From Ahniella affigens (GTDB lineage: Bacteria > Pseudomonadota > Gammaproteobacteria > Xanthomonadales > Ahniellaceae): a DNA stretch of 64,000 bases. Numbering within the stretch: the first letter of the stretch is position 1; each line of letters opens with the position of its first letter. The position numbers and the translations under genes were made by a program. Shown here piece after piece: positions 35,179 to 44,341 of this stretch. Below the pieces are notes generated by a model that was not told the origin of the DNA, did not search any database, and saw only the letters and a program-made list of their open reading frames with translations. The stretch is from the NCBI RefSeq assembly GCF_003015185.1, contig NZ_CP027860.1:4516501-4580500 (forward strand). The letters are read 5' to 3'.

Positions 35179-37710
35179 TTAACTCGCTTTCTTGACCGCC
35201 GTCAGGTCAACCGAGTGCGACTCATTCGCGAGCTTCAGAATCGAGTGGCGGAGCTCGCGCGACAGAATCAGCTTGGCGTCACTTGCCATCGTGTCGAGTT
35301 CGTGGCCGAAGTCGAGCTTGGCGTGCTCATCCAGCCAGACAATTCGGCGCTCGCGCAACGTCGAGATGAACCCGCGGAACAGCGATTTGTCGAAGAACTC
35401 GGGCGCAGCCTGGGTGTGCAGCAAGGACAACCGCTGCGCCGTCAGGTGGCAAAGGTTCTCAAGCTCGCCGGTCGACAAGCGCTTCGCGCCCTTTTTCACC
35501 AGCAACGCAATCGCAATGTAGTAACGCTCGAACGCCTGCTGCAGGCTGGTCGCAATAATCCGGAGCTGGAACGCCTCGTCAGTCTGACCAATTTTTCGCC
35601 GCAGCAGTTTGCCATCCTCGCCATCGCATTCCAACAGACCGAGGCGGACGAAGCCATCCACGCGTGCCTGCAAGTGCTCGCCGAACTGATCTTCCGTCCA
35701 GGGCAGGAACAACTCGCTTTGGATGAACGGATAGATGAACCGACCCAGCCGTTCGACACTGGCGCGTTGCAAACGCCGGTTGTTCAGGAAGCAGCATGCC
35801 ACCCAGGCTGAGCTCGCAAACAAGTGCAGGACGTTATTGCGGAAGTAAGACAGCATCACGCCCATATCGCCCGGTGCTTCGAGCACATCGCCGAGCGGAT
35901 GTTTGACGCGCACGATCGCTTTCATCTGCTCGCCGTACTGGATGATCTCGGCCGCGGTCAATTCCGTCACCGAGACGCGATCGGAGTAAGGCTGATCGGA
36001 CAGCAGGCGACGGAACAGTTCGATCTGACGAATCAGATCGTCCTCGGCCATCGCATGCTTTGGCGTCGCCAATATGGCTAGCGCCAGCAAATTGATCGGG
36101 TTGACGTCGGCCGAGCGGTTGATGTTGACCATCACCCGATGGGCGAGGCTTTCGACCGCGCCATTGAACCAAGGCTGCTTGTCGGCTTTTGCCTCGGCGC
36201 GCCACGTCGGCACCTCGCGATCCAAATGCTCGGCCAGATAGATCGGTTCACCAAAGCTGACGCTCACCTTGCCGTACTTCTCGCGCAGCAGGCGCAGCGA
36301 GCGGAGCAGGCCCCACAACGATTCCTTCTCTTTTGGCTTGCCGGACAGCTCGCCTGTGTAAGCCTTGCCTTCGAGCAAGCGTTCGTAGCCGATGTACACG
36401 GGCTGGAACACCACAGGCCGCTGCGACTCCCGCAAATAGCTCCGGACGGTCATGGCGAGCATGCCCGCACGCGGTTCGATGAGTCGGCCGGTGCGGCTGC
36501 GGCCGCCTTCGATGAAGTACTCCATCGACACGCCCCGCTTGAACAACTGCGCCACATATTCGGCGAACACTGCCGAGTACAACGCGTTGGCGCGGAAGCT
36601 GCGCCGCAGGAAAAACGCGCCACCTTTGCGGAGCAGCGAACCGACAACCGGGAGATTCAGATTGACGCCTGCCGCAATGTGCGGCGGCACGACGCCATTC
36701 ACATACAGCAGATACGAAATCAGCAGGTAGTCGATATGACTGCGATGGCACGGCACGTAGATCACTTCGTGCCCAGGCGCCGCCTGTTTCAGCGTGTCGA
36801 AATTGAAGGTTCGGATGCCGCCATACAGCTTGTTCCAGAACGGCTGCAACAAGAACGACGCCGAACGCACCACCGTGTGCGAATAGTCGGCCGCGATTTC
36901 CCAAGCAAACGAGCGCGCCCGCGCTTCGGCCTGTTCGATTCTGATGCGCTCCTTGCTCGCGAGCGTATTGATCGCGTCGCGCACGCCTTCGGCATTGATC
37001 ACGGCGTCGATCGCGGTGCGCCGATGTGACAGATCAGGACCGATGACGGCAGTTCGAATCCGGCGGAAGTGCGCGCGCATGACCCGGCTGGCCTTGCGCA
37101 CCGTACGCTCAATGTCGAGCCCGTCTTCGAGCACAGTGCGCAGGCTGACGGGCGGCGAGAACTGCACGATCGTGTCACGCCCATTGAGCAGCACGCCGAG
37201 CAACCGCCGGAAACGGCCGACCATGTTCCAGGTTTCGGCAAACAGCACGCGGAACCAACCCGACTCACTGGCCGGCGCACGGCCGACGAAAATCGAGACC
37301 GGAATAACCTGCACGTCCAGGGTCGGGTCGGCACGCATGGCCGCCACGATTTGCGAGAGACCAGTGGAATGGGTGCGGTTCCGCGGCCGACGGAACATCA
37401 ACCCGTCGCGCCGCGACAATGCCAGCAACGCGCGCGACTTGTTCATGAACCCGCCCGGCATGGGCATCAGTGGCGGCGGCAGACCATGCTCGCGGCAAGC
37501 CTCCTCCAGGATCACCGCATTCGAAATGCCGTAACGCTCCAGCAGGTAGACCACCGGGACCTGCCTCGCTTTCAAAAGCATGGCCGGTTCTGGTGGTTCG
37601 GTTCGGATTCGAAGCCAAGGCCGCGTCAACGCACCGAGCACCCGCCAGATCCAGGGTGCCCGTTCCGTGCCTTGAGAAGTGCCCGACAAGGCGATTCGCT
37701 CGGTGGCCAT
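35179..37710 (-). CDS. plsB: Glycerol-3-phosphate acyltransferase
   Basis: PlsB acylates the sn-1 position of glycerol-3-phosphate with acyl-CoA or acyl-ACP at the inner membrane, the first step of phospholipid synthesis. At about 843 aa it has the typical length. The catalytic HRSHIDYLL (HX4D), GGRSRTGR and FQPVYIGYERLLEG blocks are intact. The ATG at 37710 gives a normal start; a TTG at 37731, right after the preceding gene's stop with AAGG upstream, is an alternative. It follows a lipoprotein gene with almost no gap, so they probably share a transcript. Confidence 0.95.
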   Translation of the reverse strand: MATERIALSGTSQGTERAPWIWRVLGALTRPWLRIRTEPPEPAMLLKARQVPVVYLLERYGISNAVILEEACREHGLPPPLMPMPGGFMNKSRALLALSRRDGLMFRRPRNRTHSTGLSQIVAAMRADPTLDVQVIPVSIFVGRAPASESGWFRVLFAETWNMVGRFRRLLGVLLNGRDTIVQFSPPVSLRTVLEDGLDIERTVRKASRVMRAHFRRIRTAVIGPDLSHRRTAIDAVINAEGVRDAINTLASKERIRIEQAEARARSFAWEIAADYSHTVVRSASFLLQPFWNKLYGGIRTFNFDTLKQAAPGHEVIYVPCHRSHIDYLLISYLLYVNGVVPPHIAAGVNLNLPVVGSLLRKGGAFFLRRSFRANALYSAVFAEYVAQLFKRGVSMEYFIEGGRSRTGRLIEPRAGMLAMTVRSYLRESQRPVVFQPVYIGYERLLEGKAYTGELSGKPKEKESLWGLLRSLRLLREKYGKVSVSFGEPIYLAEHLDREVPTWRAEAKADKQPWFNGAVESLAHRVMVNINRSADVNPINLLALAILATPKHAMAEDDLIRQIELFRRLLSDQPYSDRVSVTELTAAEIIQYGEQMKAIVRVKHPLGDVLEAPGDMGVMLSYFRNNVLHLFASSAWVACCFLNNRRLQRASVERLGRFIYPFIQSELFLPWTEDQFGEHLQARVDGFVRLGLLECDGEDGKLLRRKIGQTDEAFQLRIIATSLQQAFERYYIAIALLVKKGAKRLSTGELENLCHLTAQRLSLLHTQAAPEFFDKSLFRGFISTLRERRIVWLDEHAKLDFGHELDTMASDAKLILSRELRHSILKLANESHSVDLTAVKKAS

Positions 37711-37732
37711 CGACGCGCCGCGTCCGCTCAAA

Positions 37733-38680
37733 TCAACCTTCCGCCGACTCGTCGCTGCCCTCGGCAGCGTCCGCGTCCGGACTCGGTTCGCTGTTGGCGC
37801 TGCCGTTCATCTCGGCGCGAATCTTCTCGACCGATTCTTTGCTGTACCAGCCGCCTTCGAGCTTGACCAAGTCCGACTCGACTTCGAGCGGCGTGCCGAA
37901 CATTTGATAGGTGACCTTGACCTTGGCGGTGTCACCGTTCTGGGCGATGACTTCCGACTTCAGCGACTTCAACACGTCATTGGTCGGAAAACCATAGTTG
38001 TCGAGCAAATCGCGGGTGGCCTTGAACGCGATATTGCCCTTTTCCAGCGCCTCATCGAACGGCATGGCACGGGCTTGGTCCAGGCTTTCGAGCTTCATCT
38101 CGCGGGCGGCGTGACACACGATGCCAATCGATTTCTGCGCGAGGTCGGCATCCAGGAACTTGGCCGAGCTGGCCCACGTTCCGAAGGCACCGATGCCAGC
38201 CTTGGCCTGCGTTTTCTGCGCTTCGGTCAGATCCTCATTGCCGTCAACCATCGAACCGAGCATGCCCTGCCCGATCCCGATATACATGGGCATCTGGAAT
38301 TGCGCTTCCTTCTGCCATTCGGCGAATTTGGGCTGCACGTCGGTCCAGATCTTCTGCTCGGCACCGGGAGCGGTCAGCATCGTGAGCGCTTCGGCGAACT
38401 TGGCCCGATCTTCTTCGGTGATCGGATCTTGATTCATTTCCGATTTCCACTTGGCCCGCAGGTGCTCAGTCATGCTGGGCGGCACGGAGCTCAAAACCAG
38501 CGCCTTCAAGTCATTGTTTTTTAAGGCTTCAATGTTCGCATCGACGGCCGCGAGCGGGCTTTCGGCAACTTTCACGCCGCTCTTGGCGGACCCGACCCCA
38601 GCGGACTCTTCATCTTTGCAGGCGGTCAAAGCCAGGCAGGACAGCGCCACAAAAGCCAGAGGTTTCAGGGTCAAACGCAT
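37733..38680 (-). CDS. Lipoprotein of unknown function
   Basis: A 315-aa predicted lipoprotein: the signal peptide ends in the lipobox LTAC (Cys21). The mature part is helical and charged, with KDEESAGVGSAKSG at the start and the acidic tail SPDADAAEGSDESAEG. A good AAGGAG ribosome binding site precedes the ATG at 38680. I recognise no domain. It is directly followed by plsB on the same strand. Confidence 0.8.
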   Translation of the reverse strand: MRLTLKPLAFVALSCLALTACKDEESAGVGSAKSGVKVAESPLAAVDANIEALKNNDLKALVLSSVPPSMTEHLRAKWKSEMNQDPITEEDRAKFAEALTMLTAPGAEQKIWTDVQPKFAEWQKEAQFQMPMYIGIGQGMLGSMVDGNEDLTEAQKTQAKAGIGAFGTWASSAKFLDADLAQKSIGIVCHAAREMKLESLDQARAMPFDEALEKGNIAFKATRDLLDNYGFPTNDVLKSLKSEVIAQNGDTAKVKVTYQMFGTPLEVESDLVKLEGGWYSKESVEKIRAEMNGSANSEPSPDADAAEGSDESAEG

Positions 38681-39025
38681 AACAATCTCCTTGCTCGGCC
38701 GAATCTGGCCGGAATTTTTGGGGGCGCAATGGTGCTGAGCCTAGACCGAATTGGCAAGCACTAAAGGCCCTGGACTGCCAGATCAACACAAGAAATGTTA
38801 GAAAGTCGTGAGGTTCCAGGTATTCACGCGCCCGCACCGTTCAGTTGGGTCTCTATCAGTCCGTCCTGGACTTTCAGACCCGCGCTGATCCTGGACGCGC
38901 CATCCATTGCCCGCATCGGCCTTGAACCTATTCTGGGGCTCTTTTGCTGGTTCGCGATCGGATTCACGACAAAGCACGGGCGAGCTGCGTAACATCGCGG
39001 TCCCTTCTAGACCGGAAACGTGCCC
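38681..39025. other. Intergenic region upstream of the sugar dehydrogenase
   Basis: A 345-bp divergent promoter region between the lipoprotein gene and the PQQ-type dehydrogenase gene. I see no repeats or strong promoter boxes. Confidence 0.4.
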
Positions 39026-40360
39026 ATGAACCGTCTTGCCGCCCCGTTCGCCCTGATTTTCGGGGCTCTGGCGCTGTTGTCTGCTGGATCCGGCACCGCT
39101 CAGACCGTTCCGGCCGATCTGACCATGACCGACATCGGCGCAGCTGGCCTGAGCGCCCCGATTGCGGTGCGCTCGCCGAATGATGGCTCCGGCCGCACGT
39201 TTATCGTCACCCGTGGCGGCACGATCCGGATCTGGCAGAACGGCGCCCTGCTGCCGACCCCGTTCCTGGCCATCTCCGTCTGCCAGAGTGGCGAGCAGGG
39301 TCTCCTTGGGCTGGCGTTTCACCCGCAGTTCGCGACCAACGGCAAGTTCTATCTGCAATTGTCGCGATTCAACGCGGCGAGTTGTACGAGCCCGATGGCC
39401 GACCAGGTCACGATGGAATACACCGTTTCCGTTGGCGACCCCAATGTGGCCGACCCCGCCAGCGCGCGCGAAATCCTGACGGTCAAAGACGTCGCCAGTA
39501 ACCATAACGGCGGCGACCTGCACTTTGGCGCCGACGGCTTCCTGTACATCTCCATGGGTGACGGCGGCCCCCAGAACAATCCGCACGGGTTCGCCGAGTG
39601 CCAGTGGTGGAAGACCGCCAACAACAATCCGGCGAGTTGCCTGAGCAGCAACCCGGCAGGCACCGGTTTCGCGATGCTCGGCAAGATCCTCCGCATCGAC
39701 ATCAATGGCACCACGAGCAGCCCAAGCACCGAGCTTTGCGGCAATACCGCCGGCAACCCGGCCCGCTATCGGATTCCCGTCGATAATCCAAACGTCGGCA
39801 CGTCCAGCACCTGTGACGAGATCTATCACTACGGCCTCCGGAATCCGTTCCGCTTCAGTTTCGACCGCAGCAACAACGACATGGTCATCGGTGACGTCGG
39901 CCAAGGCACTTGGGAAGAAGTCGATCTGATCACCAACGGCAGCGGGCCGCAGAATCTGGGTTGGAGCACGTGCGAGGGTCGGCAGCTATTTGGCTCCAGC
40001 ACCACCTGCAATTTCGGCCTGTTGCCCATTCTGAACTACCAGCACACCGGCGGGCGCTGCTCCATTACGGGCGGCTATCGGTACCGCGGCCCGATCACCC
40101 AATTGAACGGCATGTTTATCTTCGCCGACTACTGCTCGCGCGAGGTGTTCTTCGGACTGCCGGACGGTGGTTCGCCGTCGGGCTTCAGTGCAACGCGTTG
40201 GGAAAGCGCGCCGGGCGTCGCAGTGTTGGTGCCGTCGAACCCCATTGGCTTTGGCGAGGATGCGTTCGGAAACCTCTATGTGACAGGCCAGGGTGGCAGT
40301 GTCTACCGCTTCGATAGCGTGAGCGGCAATTCCTTCCTGTTCGGCAACGGATTTGAATAA
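39026..40360 (+). CDS. PQQ-dependent sugar dehydrogenase family, secreted
   Basis: A 444-aa secreted protein of the soluble glucose/sorbosone dehydrogenase beta-propeller family. A Sec signal peptide (LIFGALALLSAGSGTAQ) is followed by the family signatures QGLLGLAFHPQF, NHNGGDLHFGADGFLYIS, GMDGG-like MGDGG, LGKILRIDING and YGLRNPFRFSFD. Such enzymes oxidise sugars or related compounds in the periplasm using PQQ and calcium; PQQ binding here is inferred from the family, as eukaryotic HHIP-like relatives lack it. The C-terminus is FLFGNGFE, the same tail type as in two other secreted proteins in this window. I chose ATG 39026 over the GTG at 39020. Confidence 0.87.
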   Translation: MNRLAAPFALIFGALALLSAGSGTAQTVPADLTMTDIGAAGLSAPIAVRSPNDGSGRTFIVTRGGTIRIWQNGALLPTPFLAISVCQSGEQGLLGLAFHPQFATNGKFYLQLSRFNAASCTSPMADQVTMEYTVSVGDPNVADPASAREILTVKDVASNHNGGDLHFGADGFLYISMGDGGPQNNPHGFAECQWWKTANNNPASCLSSNPAGTGFAMLGKILRIDINGTTSSPSTELCGNTAGNPARYRIPVDNPNVGTSSTCDEIYHYGLRNPFRFSFDRSNNDMVIGDVGQGTWEEVDLITNGSGPQNLGWSTCEGRQLFGSSTTCNFGLLPILNYQHTGGRCSITGGYRYRGPITQLNGMFIFADYCSREVFFGLPDGGSPSGFSATRWESAPGVAVLVPSNPIGFGEDAFGNLYVTGQGGSVYRFDSVSGNSFLFGNGFE

Positions 40361-40394
40361 GCTCAGGCCGGCACGCAACGTTGAGACCGAATCC

Positions 40395-40601
40395 ATGGCT
40401 GACCAACCGAAAATCCAAGGACCGGCTTCGTACTTTCCGTCGATCGAGAAGAAGTATGGGCAGCCAATTGAGCATTGGATGACAGTGCTCCGCGCCGCTG
40501 GCCCGAAGAAACACATGGAGCTCGTGGCCATGCTGAAGGCCGATCACGGCCTGGGCCATGGCCACGCCAACGCCTTGGTGGCCTGGCACCTGAAGGACTG
40601 A
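40395..40601 (+). CDS. DUF4287 domain protein
   Basis: A 68-aa protein consisting of a DUF4287 domain (GPASYFPSIEKKYGQPIEHW, then KHMELVAMLKADHGLGHGHANALVA). The domain is widespread and often stands alone; the function is unknown. The ATG at 40395 follows the sugar dehydrogenase gene by 34 bp, on the same strand. Confidence 0.88.
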   Translation: MADQPKIQGPASYFPSIEKKYGQPIEHWMTVLRAAGPKKHMELVAMLKADHGLGHGHANALVAWHLKD

Positions 40602-40641
40602 GTCCGTCCTGCTATCCGGCCCAAAGTCATACCCAAAACAA

Positions 40642-40667
40642 AACGGCCCGGAGCAATCCGGGCCGTT
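40642..40667. terminator. Bidirectional terminator
   Basis: A perfect 10-bp stem AACGGCCCGG/CCGGGCCGTT with a 6-nt loop, flanked by an A-rich left side and a T-rich right side. It can terminate both the DUF4287 gene (plus) and the small secreted-protein gene (minus). Confidence 0.85.
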
Positions 40668-40699
40668 CGTTTTGGAGCAAGCTTTGGCCTGACGAGCAC

Positions 40700-41137
40700 T
40701 TACCAACGGCGGTCGTAGCGGTCGTGCCGGTAGCCACGCCCGTCACGGTGACCATTCCGATAGCCGCGGCCGTAGTGACGGTCGTCGTCCCAGTTGCGGT
40801 AGTAGCGGCCGTCGTCGTAATCGCGATGATGGCGGTCGTCACGGTAGCCATGATGGTGATTCAGTCGGTGGGTCGGGCACCACGGCGCCCGCACCACGTA
40901 ATTTCTCGGGTCCGGATAAACACCGTATGCGCGATAGCCATAACGGCCGGGTCGCAGGTAGTCAGGATGGATGTAGCCGCCAGACGTGAAACTCAGGCCG
41001 TAGCTCGGGCCATGGTAGCCCCCATTCGAGTAGCTGATCGACCAGCGATCGTGACCCGCTTCGGCGCGACCCGAACTCAACACAGCGAACATCACCGTCG
41101 CCACCAACACCAGCATTGACTTGCTCAGAACATTCAT
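40700..41137 (-). CDS. Small secreted Tyr/Arg/His/Asp-rich protein
   Basis: A 145-aa protein with a Sec signal peptide (LVLVATVMFAVLSSGRAEA). The C-terminal 60 residues are a low-complexity tract of repeated HHGYRDDRHHRDYDDGRYYR type, ending YDRRW. Such tracts can bind metals or be disordered; I know no named family. GGAGG lies 5 nt before the ATG at 41137. Its terminator is the bidirectional hairpin at 40.65 kb. Confidence 0.8.
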   Translation of the reverse strand: MNVLSKSMLVLVATVMFAVLSSGRAEAGHDRWSISYSNGGYHGPSYGLSFTSGGYIHPDYLRPGRYGYRAYGVYPDPRNYVVRAPWCPTHRLNHHHGYRDDRHHRDYDDGRYYRNWDDDRHYGRGYRNGHRDGRGYRHDRYDRRW

Positions 41138-41338
41138 AGCCACCTCCAGTAGGGGTGCGTCCATTCTGAGCTTGGGGGATGAATCGTCGCTTAAGTTTCC
41201 GGGCCATCAGTTGCAGCATTCAGCCAGCTTGCAGCCTGTGGCAGACTGGTTCAGCGCGAGTTGGCTTGCGTCAAGACGATGTGAACCGCCGCAGCACCCT
41301 CAAACTTCATATCGGTAGCGAACGAGTTGGGCGTAGAC

Positions 41339-41713
41339 ATGGACACGAATGCCGTATTGGAACGCTTCTGGGCACTGATGGCCAGCAATGACTTCGCCAG
41401 CGTGGCCGAAGTGCTGCATCCAGACTTCTGCTTGCACTGGCCGCAGTCCGGTGAACGGATTCGAGGTGCCACGAATTTTGCGGGAATGAACCAACATTAC
41501 CCCGCGCATGGGCCGTGGCAGTTCGAGCTCAGGCGACTGCTGGTTGACGGCACGCGCGGCGTCACCGAAGTGGCGGTGACCGATGGGGTCCAACGTGGAC
41601 TGGCGTTGAGCTTTTTCGAATTGGCGGATGGACTGATTCGGGACGTGACCGAGTACTGGCCCGAGCCCTTTCCGGCACCGCCCGAGCGCGCCCGCTGGGT
41701 GGAATCGACTTGA
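41339..41713 (+). CDS. NTF2/SnoaL-like protein
   Basis: A 124-aa protein of the NTF2 fold: NAVLERFWALMASNDFASV, LHPDFCLHWPQSGERIRG and the final DGLIRDVTEYWPEPF. The fold is used by ketosteroid isomerases and polyketide cyclases, but most members have no known function. The ATG at 41339 is used; the frame extends to a TTG at 41327. Its stop overlaps the start of the next gene. Confidence 0.85.
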   Translation: MDTNAVLERFWALMASNDFASVAEVLHPDFCLHWPQSGERIRGATNFAGMNQHYPAHGPWQFELRRLLVDGTRGVTEVAVTDGVQRGLALSFFELADGLIRDVTEYWPEPFPAPPERARWVEST

Positions 41714-42231
41714 ACCGCGCGCAGAGTTTTCCGCCCCTGGCGAGACCCGACGCAACCCGCCTGATTCTGGGCAGCATGCCAGGCGTAGCCTCGCTCAAAG
41801 CCCAGGCGTATTACGCGCATCCGCGCAATGCGTTCTGGCCGATCATGGCGCGTCTGTTCGGATTTTCGAGCGCGTTGCCCTACGACGCGCGCGTGCGCGC
41901 ACTGCTCGAAGCCCACGTGGCAGTCTGGGATGTGCTCCGCCAGTGCGTGCGTCCCGGCAGCCTGGACAGCGCCATCAGCGACGCGGAACCGAACGACTTT
42001 GGGCAATTCCTGGCAGATCACCCGGCAATCCGGCACATCGTGTTCAACGGCGTGGCCGCCGAACAGTGGTTTCGCCGACTGGTCGCGGCGCCTGACCTGC
42101 CAGCGGGGCTGATTCTGCTCAGGGCACCATCAACCAGTCCGGCACACGCGGGCCAGACGATCGACATGAAAGCCGCCCAGTGGTCTGCCGCACTCGGACT
42201 CGATGGCGGCATCGTCTTCACACCGTCCTGA
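41710..42231 (+). CDS. DNA-deoxyinosine glycosylase (UDG superfamily)
   Basis: A 173-aa member of the hypoxanthine-DNA glycosylase family (family 6 UDG superfamily), which removes hypoxanthine from DNA. The N-terminal motif LILGSMPGVASLKAQAYYAH and the following PRNAFWPIM are diagnostic, and the C-terminal segment APSTSPAHAG contains the catalytic-loop-like SPAHAG. The start is a TTG at 41710 that shares 4 bp with the TGA of the NTF2-like gene, so the two are likely coupled. Confidence 0.9.
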   Translation: MNRAQSFPPLARPDATRLILGSMPGVASLKAQAYYAHPRNAFWPIMARLFGFSSALPYDARVRALLEAHVAVWDVLRQCVRPGSLDSAISDAEPNDFGQFLADHPAIRHIVFNGVAAEQWFRRLVAAPDLPAGLILLRAPSTSPAHAGQTIDMKAAQWSAALGLDGGIVFTPS

Positions 42232-42250
42232 CAATTCGGGCCGAGCGTTC

Positions 42251-42284
42251 CCGGTCTGCCAGCCTTTGCGCACAGGCAGACCGG
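42251..42284. terminator. Hairpin between glycosylase and sodB
   Basis: A perfect 10-bp inverted repeat CCGGTCTGCC/GGCAGACCGG with a 14-nt loop, 20 bp after the glycosylase stop. There is no T-run, so its terminator role is tentative. Confidence 0.45.
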
Positions 42285-42442
42285 AACGAGGCTGCTATCC
42301 TTGCCTGCCGGCTTGGCGGATCGCCCTGACCACGCTGTAACAAAACAGCCTGGTCGGCACCGTTGGCGGTGTCCGGCAGCCTTGAAGCGACGATGGCTGC
42401 CCCCATCGCTATGCCTCCCCTGAACCACTTGAAGGATCTCTC

Positions 42443-43021
42443 ATGGCCATCGAACTCCCAGCCCTGCCCTACGCCCGCGATGCGCTCGCGCCGCATATCT
42501 CTGCCGAGACGATTGATTTCCACTACGGCAAGCATCACCAGACCTACGTGACCAATCTGAACAACCAGATCAAGGGCACCGAATTCGAAAATCTGAGCCT
42601 GGAAGAGATCATCCGCAAATCGTCTGGCGGCATGTTCAACAATGCAGCACAAATCTGGAACCACACGTTCTACTGGAACTGCATGAAGCCAAGCGGCGGC
42701 GGTGAGCCGACCGGCAAGCTCGCCGATGCCATCAATAAGTCGTTCGGCTCGTTCCAGGCGTTCAAGGATCAATTCACGCAGACCGCGCTGACCACGTTCG
42801 GCTCCGGCTGGGCCTGGCTCGTTCAGCGCGCGGACGGCAGTCTGGCGCTCGTCAGCACGTCGAACGCTGCGACCCCGCTGACCGGCCCCGATCGCGCCCT
42901 GCTGACCTGCGATGTATGGGAACACGCGTACTACATCGATTTCCGTAACGCCCGCGCCAAGTACGTGGAAACGTTCTGGAATCTGGTGAACTGGGACTAC
43001 GTCTCGGCGCAGATGGCCTGA
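42443..43021 (+). CDS. sodB: Iron superoxide dismutase
   Basis: A 192-aa iron superoxide dismutase converting superoxide to peroxide and oxygen in the cytoplasm. It is very similar to the E. coli SodB pattern: [20 protein letters not shown], metal ligand His27 in [16 protein letters not shown] with a ligand His, GSGWAWLV, and [15 protein letters not shown] with ligand Asp and His. The Gln of NNAAQIWNH is the Fe-type position. The ATG at 42443 has GAAGGA upstream. Confidence 0.97.
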   Translation: MAIELPALPYARDALAPHISAETIDFHYGKHHQTYVTNLNNQIKGTEFENLSLEEIIRKSSGGMFNNAAQIWNHTFYWNCMKPSGGGEPTGKLADAINKSFGSFQAFKDQFTQTALTTFGSGWAWLVQRADGSLALVSTSNAATPLTGPDRALLTCDVWEHAYYIDFRNARAKYVETFWNLVNWDYVSAQMA

Positions 43022-43138
43022 TAGCCGTTGCCCGGGCGCACGGCGCGCGCGGCGCCGGTTCGGTCTCACGCTCATCAAGCACGCCGTTACCCATTGGTTT
43101 TGCTAACCAAAAAATTGCGAGCGGTGATGATTCTGCCC

Positions 43139-43276
43139 GCAAGCAACCCCCTCCCCGGGCCCTCCCCTGCGATCGCGGGGGAGGGCGCCGACTCCCACTC
43201 CCACGCGAGTGGGAGAGGGCTGGGGAGAGGGCTACTTGCCACACTGCGCCGTCGTAAGAATCGCGCGCCGTCGCCG
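43139..43276. repeat. Dispersed palindromic element, copy 3
   Basis: The palindromic part runs 43139-43240, with the degenerate ends CGCAAGCA and TACTTGCC and the CTCCCAC/GTGGGAG hairpin of the other copies. The right extension to about 43276 matches the flank of copy 2 (6575-6611, inverted), including GTCGTAAGAATCGCGC versus GTCGTAAGAGTCGCGC-like sequence. Confidence 0.8.
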
Positions 43277-43369
43277 ACAGTTTGATGCGCGAATCAGCTC
43301 ACCTTCGGCGCGACCAGAACGCCCGCCGAACGCATCCCCGGCACAACATGGCACGTTATCTGACAACCG

Positions 43370-43422
43370 GGGCTCGGGAGATCACAAGGGCTTCGCGCCT
43401 TGATCATACCGAGCCCGTTTTT
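43370..43422 (+). terminator. Terminator-like hairpin without an upstream gene
   Basis: The outer stem GGGCTCGG (43370-43377) pairs with CCGAGCCC (43409-43416), an inner stem pairs CAAGG with CCTTG, and GTTTTTCC follows. It is about 350 bp beyond sodB, so it might end an unannotated RNA or read-through from sodB. Confidence 0.55.
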
Positions 43423-43621
43423 CCGAGTGGATTGAGGCAGGGTCGAATCCTTTCAAACAAACCGATGCGTGTGCCAAGTCCCGACGGGAAGATCGCACCG
43501 CATTGCGCGAATGACGGGGCATTGACGCCCTGACTGCGCACCTGCCGGTAAGGTGCAATGCGTGACAAGTCGCCTGCGTGGCACGATCACCCTATTTATT
43601 GATGACTTTGGAGTCCCTCTT

Positions 43622-44341
43622 GTGTTGAAGAACATTGCGCTGCTGTGCCTGATCCTGACCTTGAACGCTTGTGTGAGCGTTCCGCAAAAGGCCTTCAACA
43701 AAGGCACGCAGGACATCAAAACGATTGAAGTACTGCCCATGGCCTACACCGAAGCGCAGATCAGCTACCCGCATCCGGGCCTGAATTTTGGACTGATCGG
43801 CGGTGCCATTGCGGTCGCCGAACTGAACGCGAAAGGCAACAAGCTGCAAGATCAGCTGCAGGCAGCCGACTTTGATCACTACGCCTCATTCCAGAAGGCG
43901 TTTGACGCGGCAATGAGCGCGCGCGGTTACCAGCTGATTTGGAGCGACCCGGTGGCCGCAGCCAAGAATGACAAGGCCAAGCGCGGCGCGTGGCTGCTCC
44001 GTAAAGGTGCGCGCCCAACCGACCGGGCCGATGCCCAGATCGACATCAATCTTGTGTTCTATGGCTACGCTGCGTCTGGGGCTGGCAAGAGCTCGCCTTA
44101 CCGGCCGACGATTTCCTTGTCGGCGCAGCTGTTCGACAAGAGCGGCAAGAAGGTGTTGTTCAGCGATGTGGTGACGTATCACAACACGGCCCCGGCGCTG
44201 AAGAAAGCCATCTCGATCGAACCCGATCCGGCCTTCGCCTACCAGACTTTTGACGATCTCGAAGCGGCCGGCGCGGCTGTGGCCGAGGGCCTGGACGCCG
44301 CGATTCGCGATAGCGCCGAAGCCATGGCCAAACAGCTGTGA
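43622..44341 (+). CDS. Lipoprotein of unknown function
   Basis: A 239-aa lipoprotein: GTG at 43622, GGAG 8 nt upstream, signal peptide ALLCLILTLNAC with the lipobox Cys at about residue 17. The mature region contains SYPHPGLNFGLIGGAIAVAELNAKGN and a later NLVFYGYAASG strand; I recognise no family. The stop TGA is shared with the ATG of the next gene (TGATG), so the two are translationally coupled. Confidence 0.8.
   Translation: MLKNIALLCLILTLNACVSVPQKAFNKGTQDIKTIEVLPMAYTEAQISYPHPGLNFGLIGGAIAVAELNAKGNKLQDQLQAADFDHYASFQKAFDAAMSARGYQLIWSDPVAAAKNDKAKRGAWLLRKGARPTDRADAQIDINLVFYGYAASGAGKSSPYRPTISLSAQLFDKSGKKVLFSDVVTYHNTAPALKKAISIEPDPAFAYQTFDDLEAAGAAVAEGLDAAIRDSAEAMAKQL

Larger units (their letters stand above)
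43022..43621. other. Long intergenic region after sodB
   Basis: A 600-bp gap without a convincing protein gene. It holds the third palindromic element (43139-43276) and a terminator-like hairpin (43370-43422). The ribosome binding site of the following lipoprotein gene is GGAG at 43610-43613. Confidence 0.5.

Noticed and set aside
38798-39904. Minus-strand open frame of 368 codons opposite the sugar dehydrogenase
   Set aside because: The opposite strand encodes a signal-peptide protein with strong family motifs; this frame does not resemble a protein.
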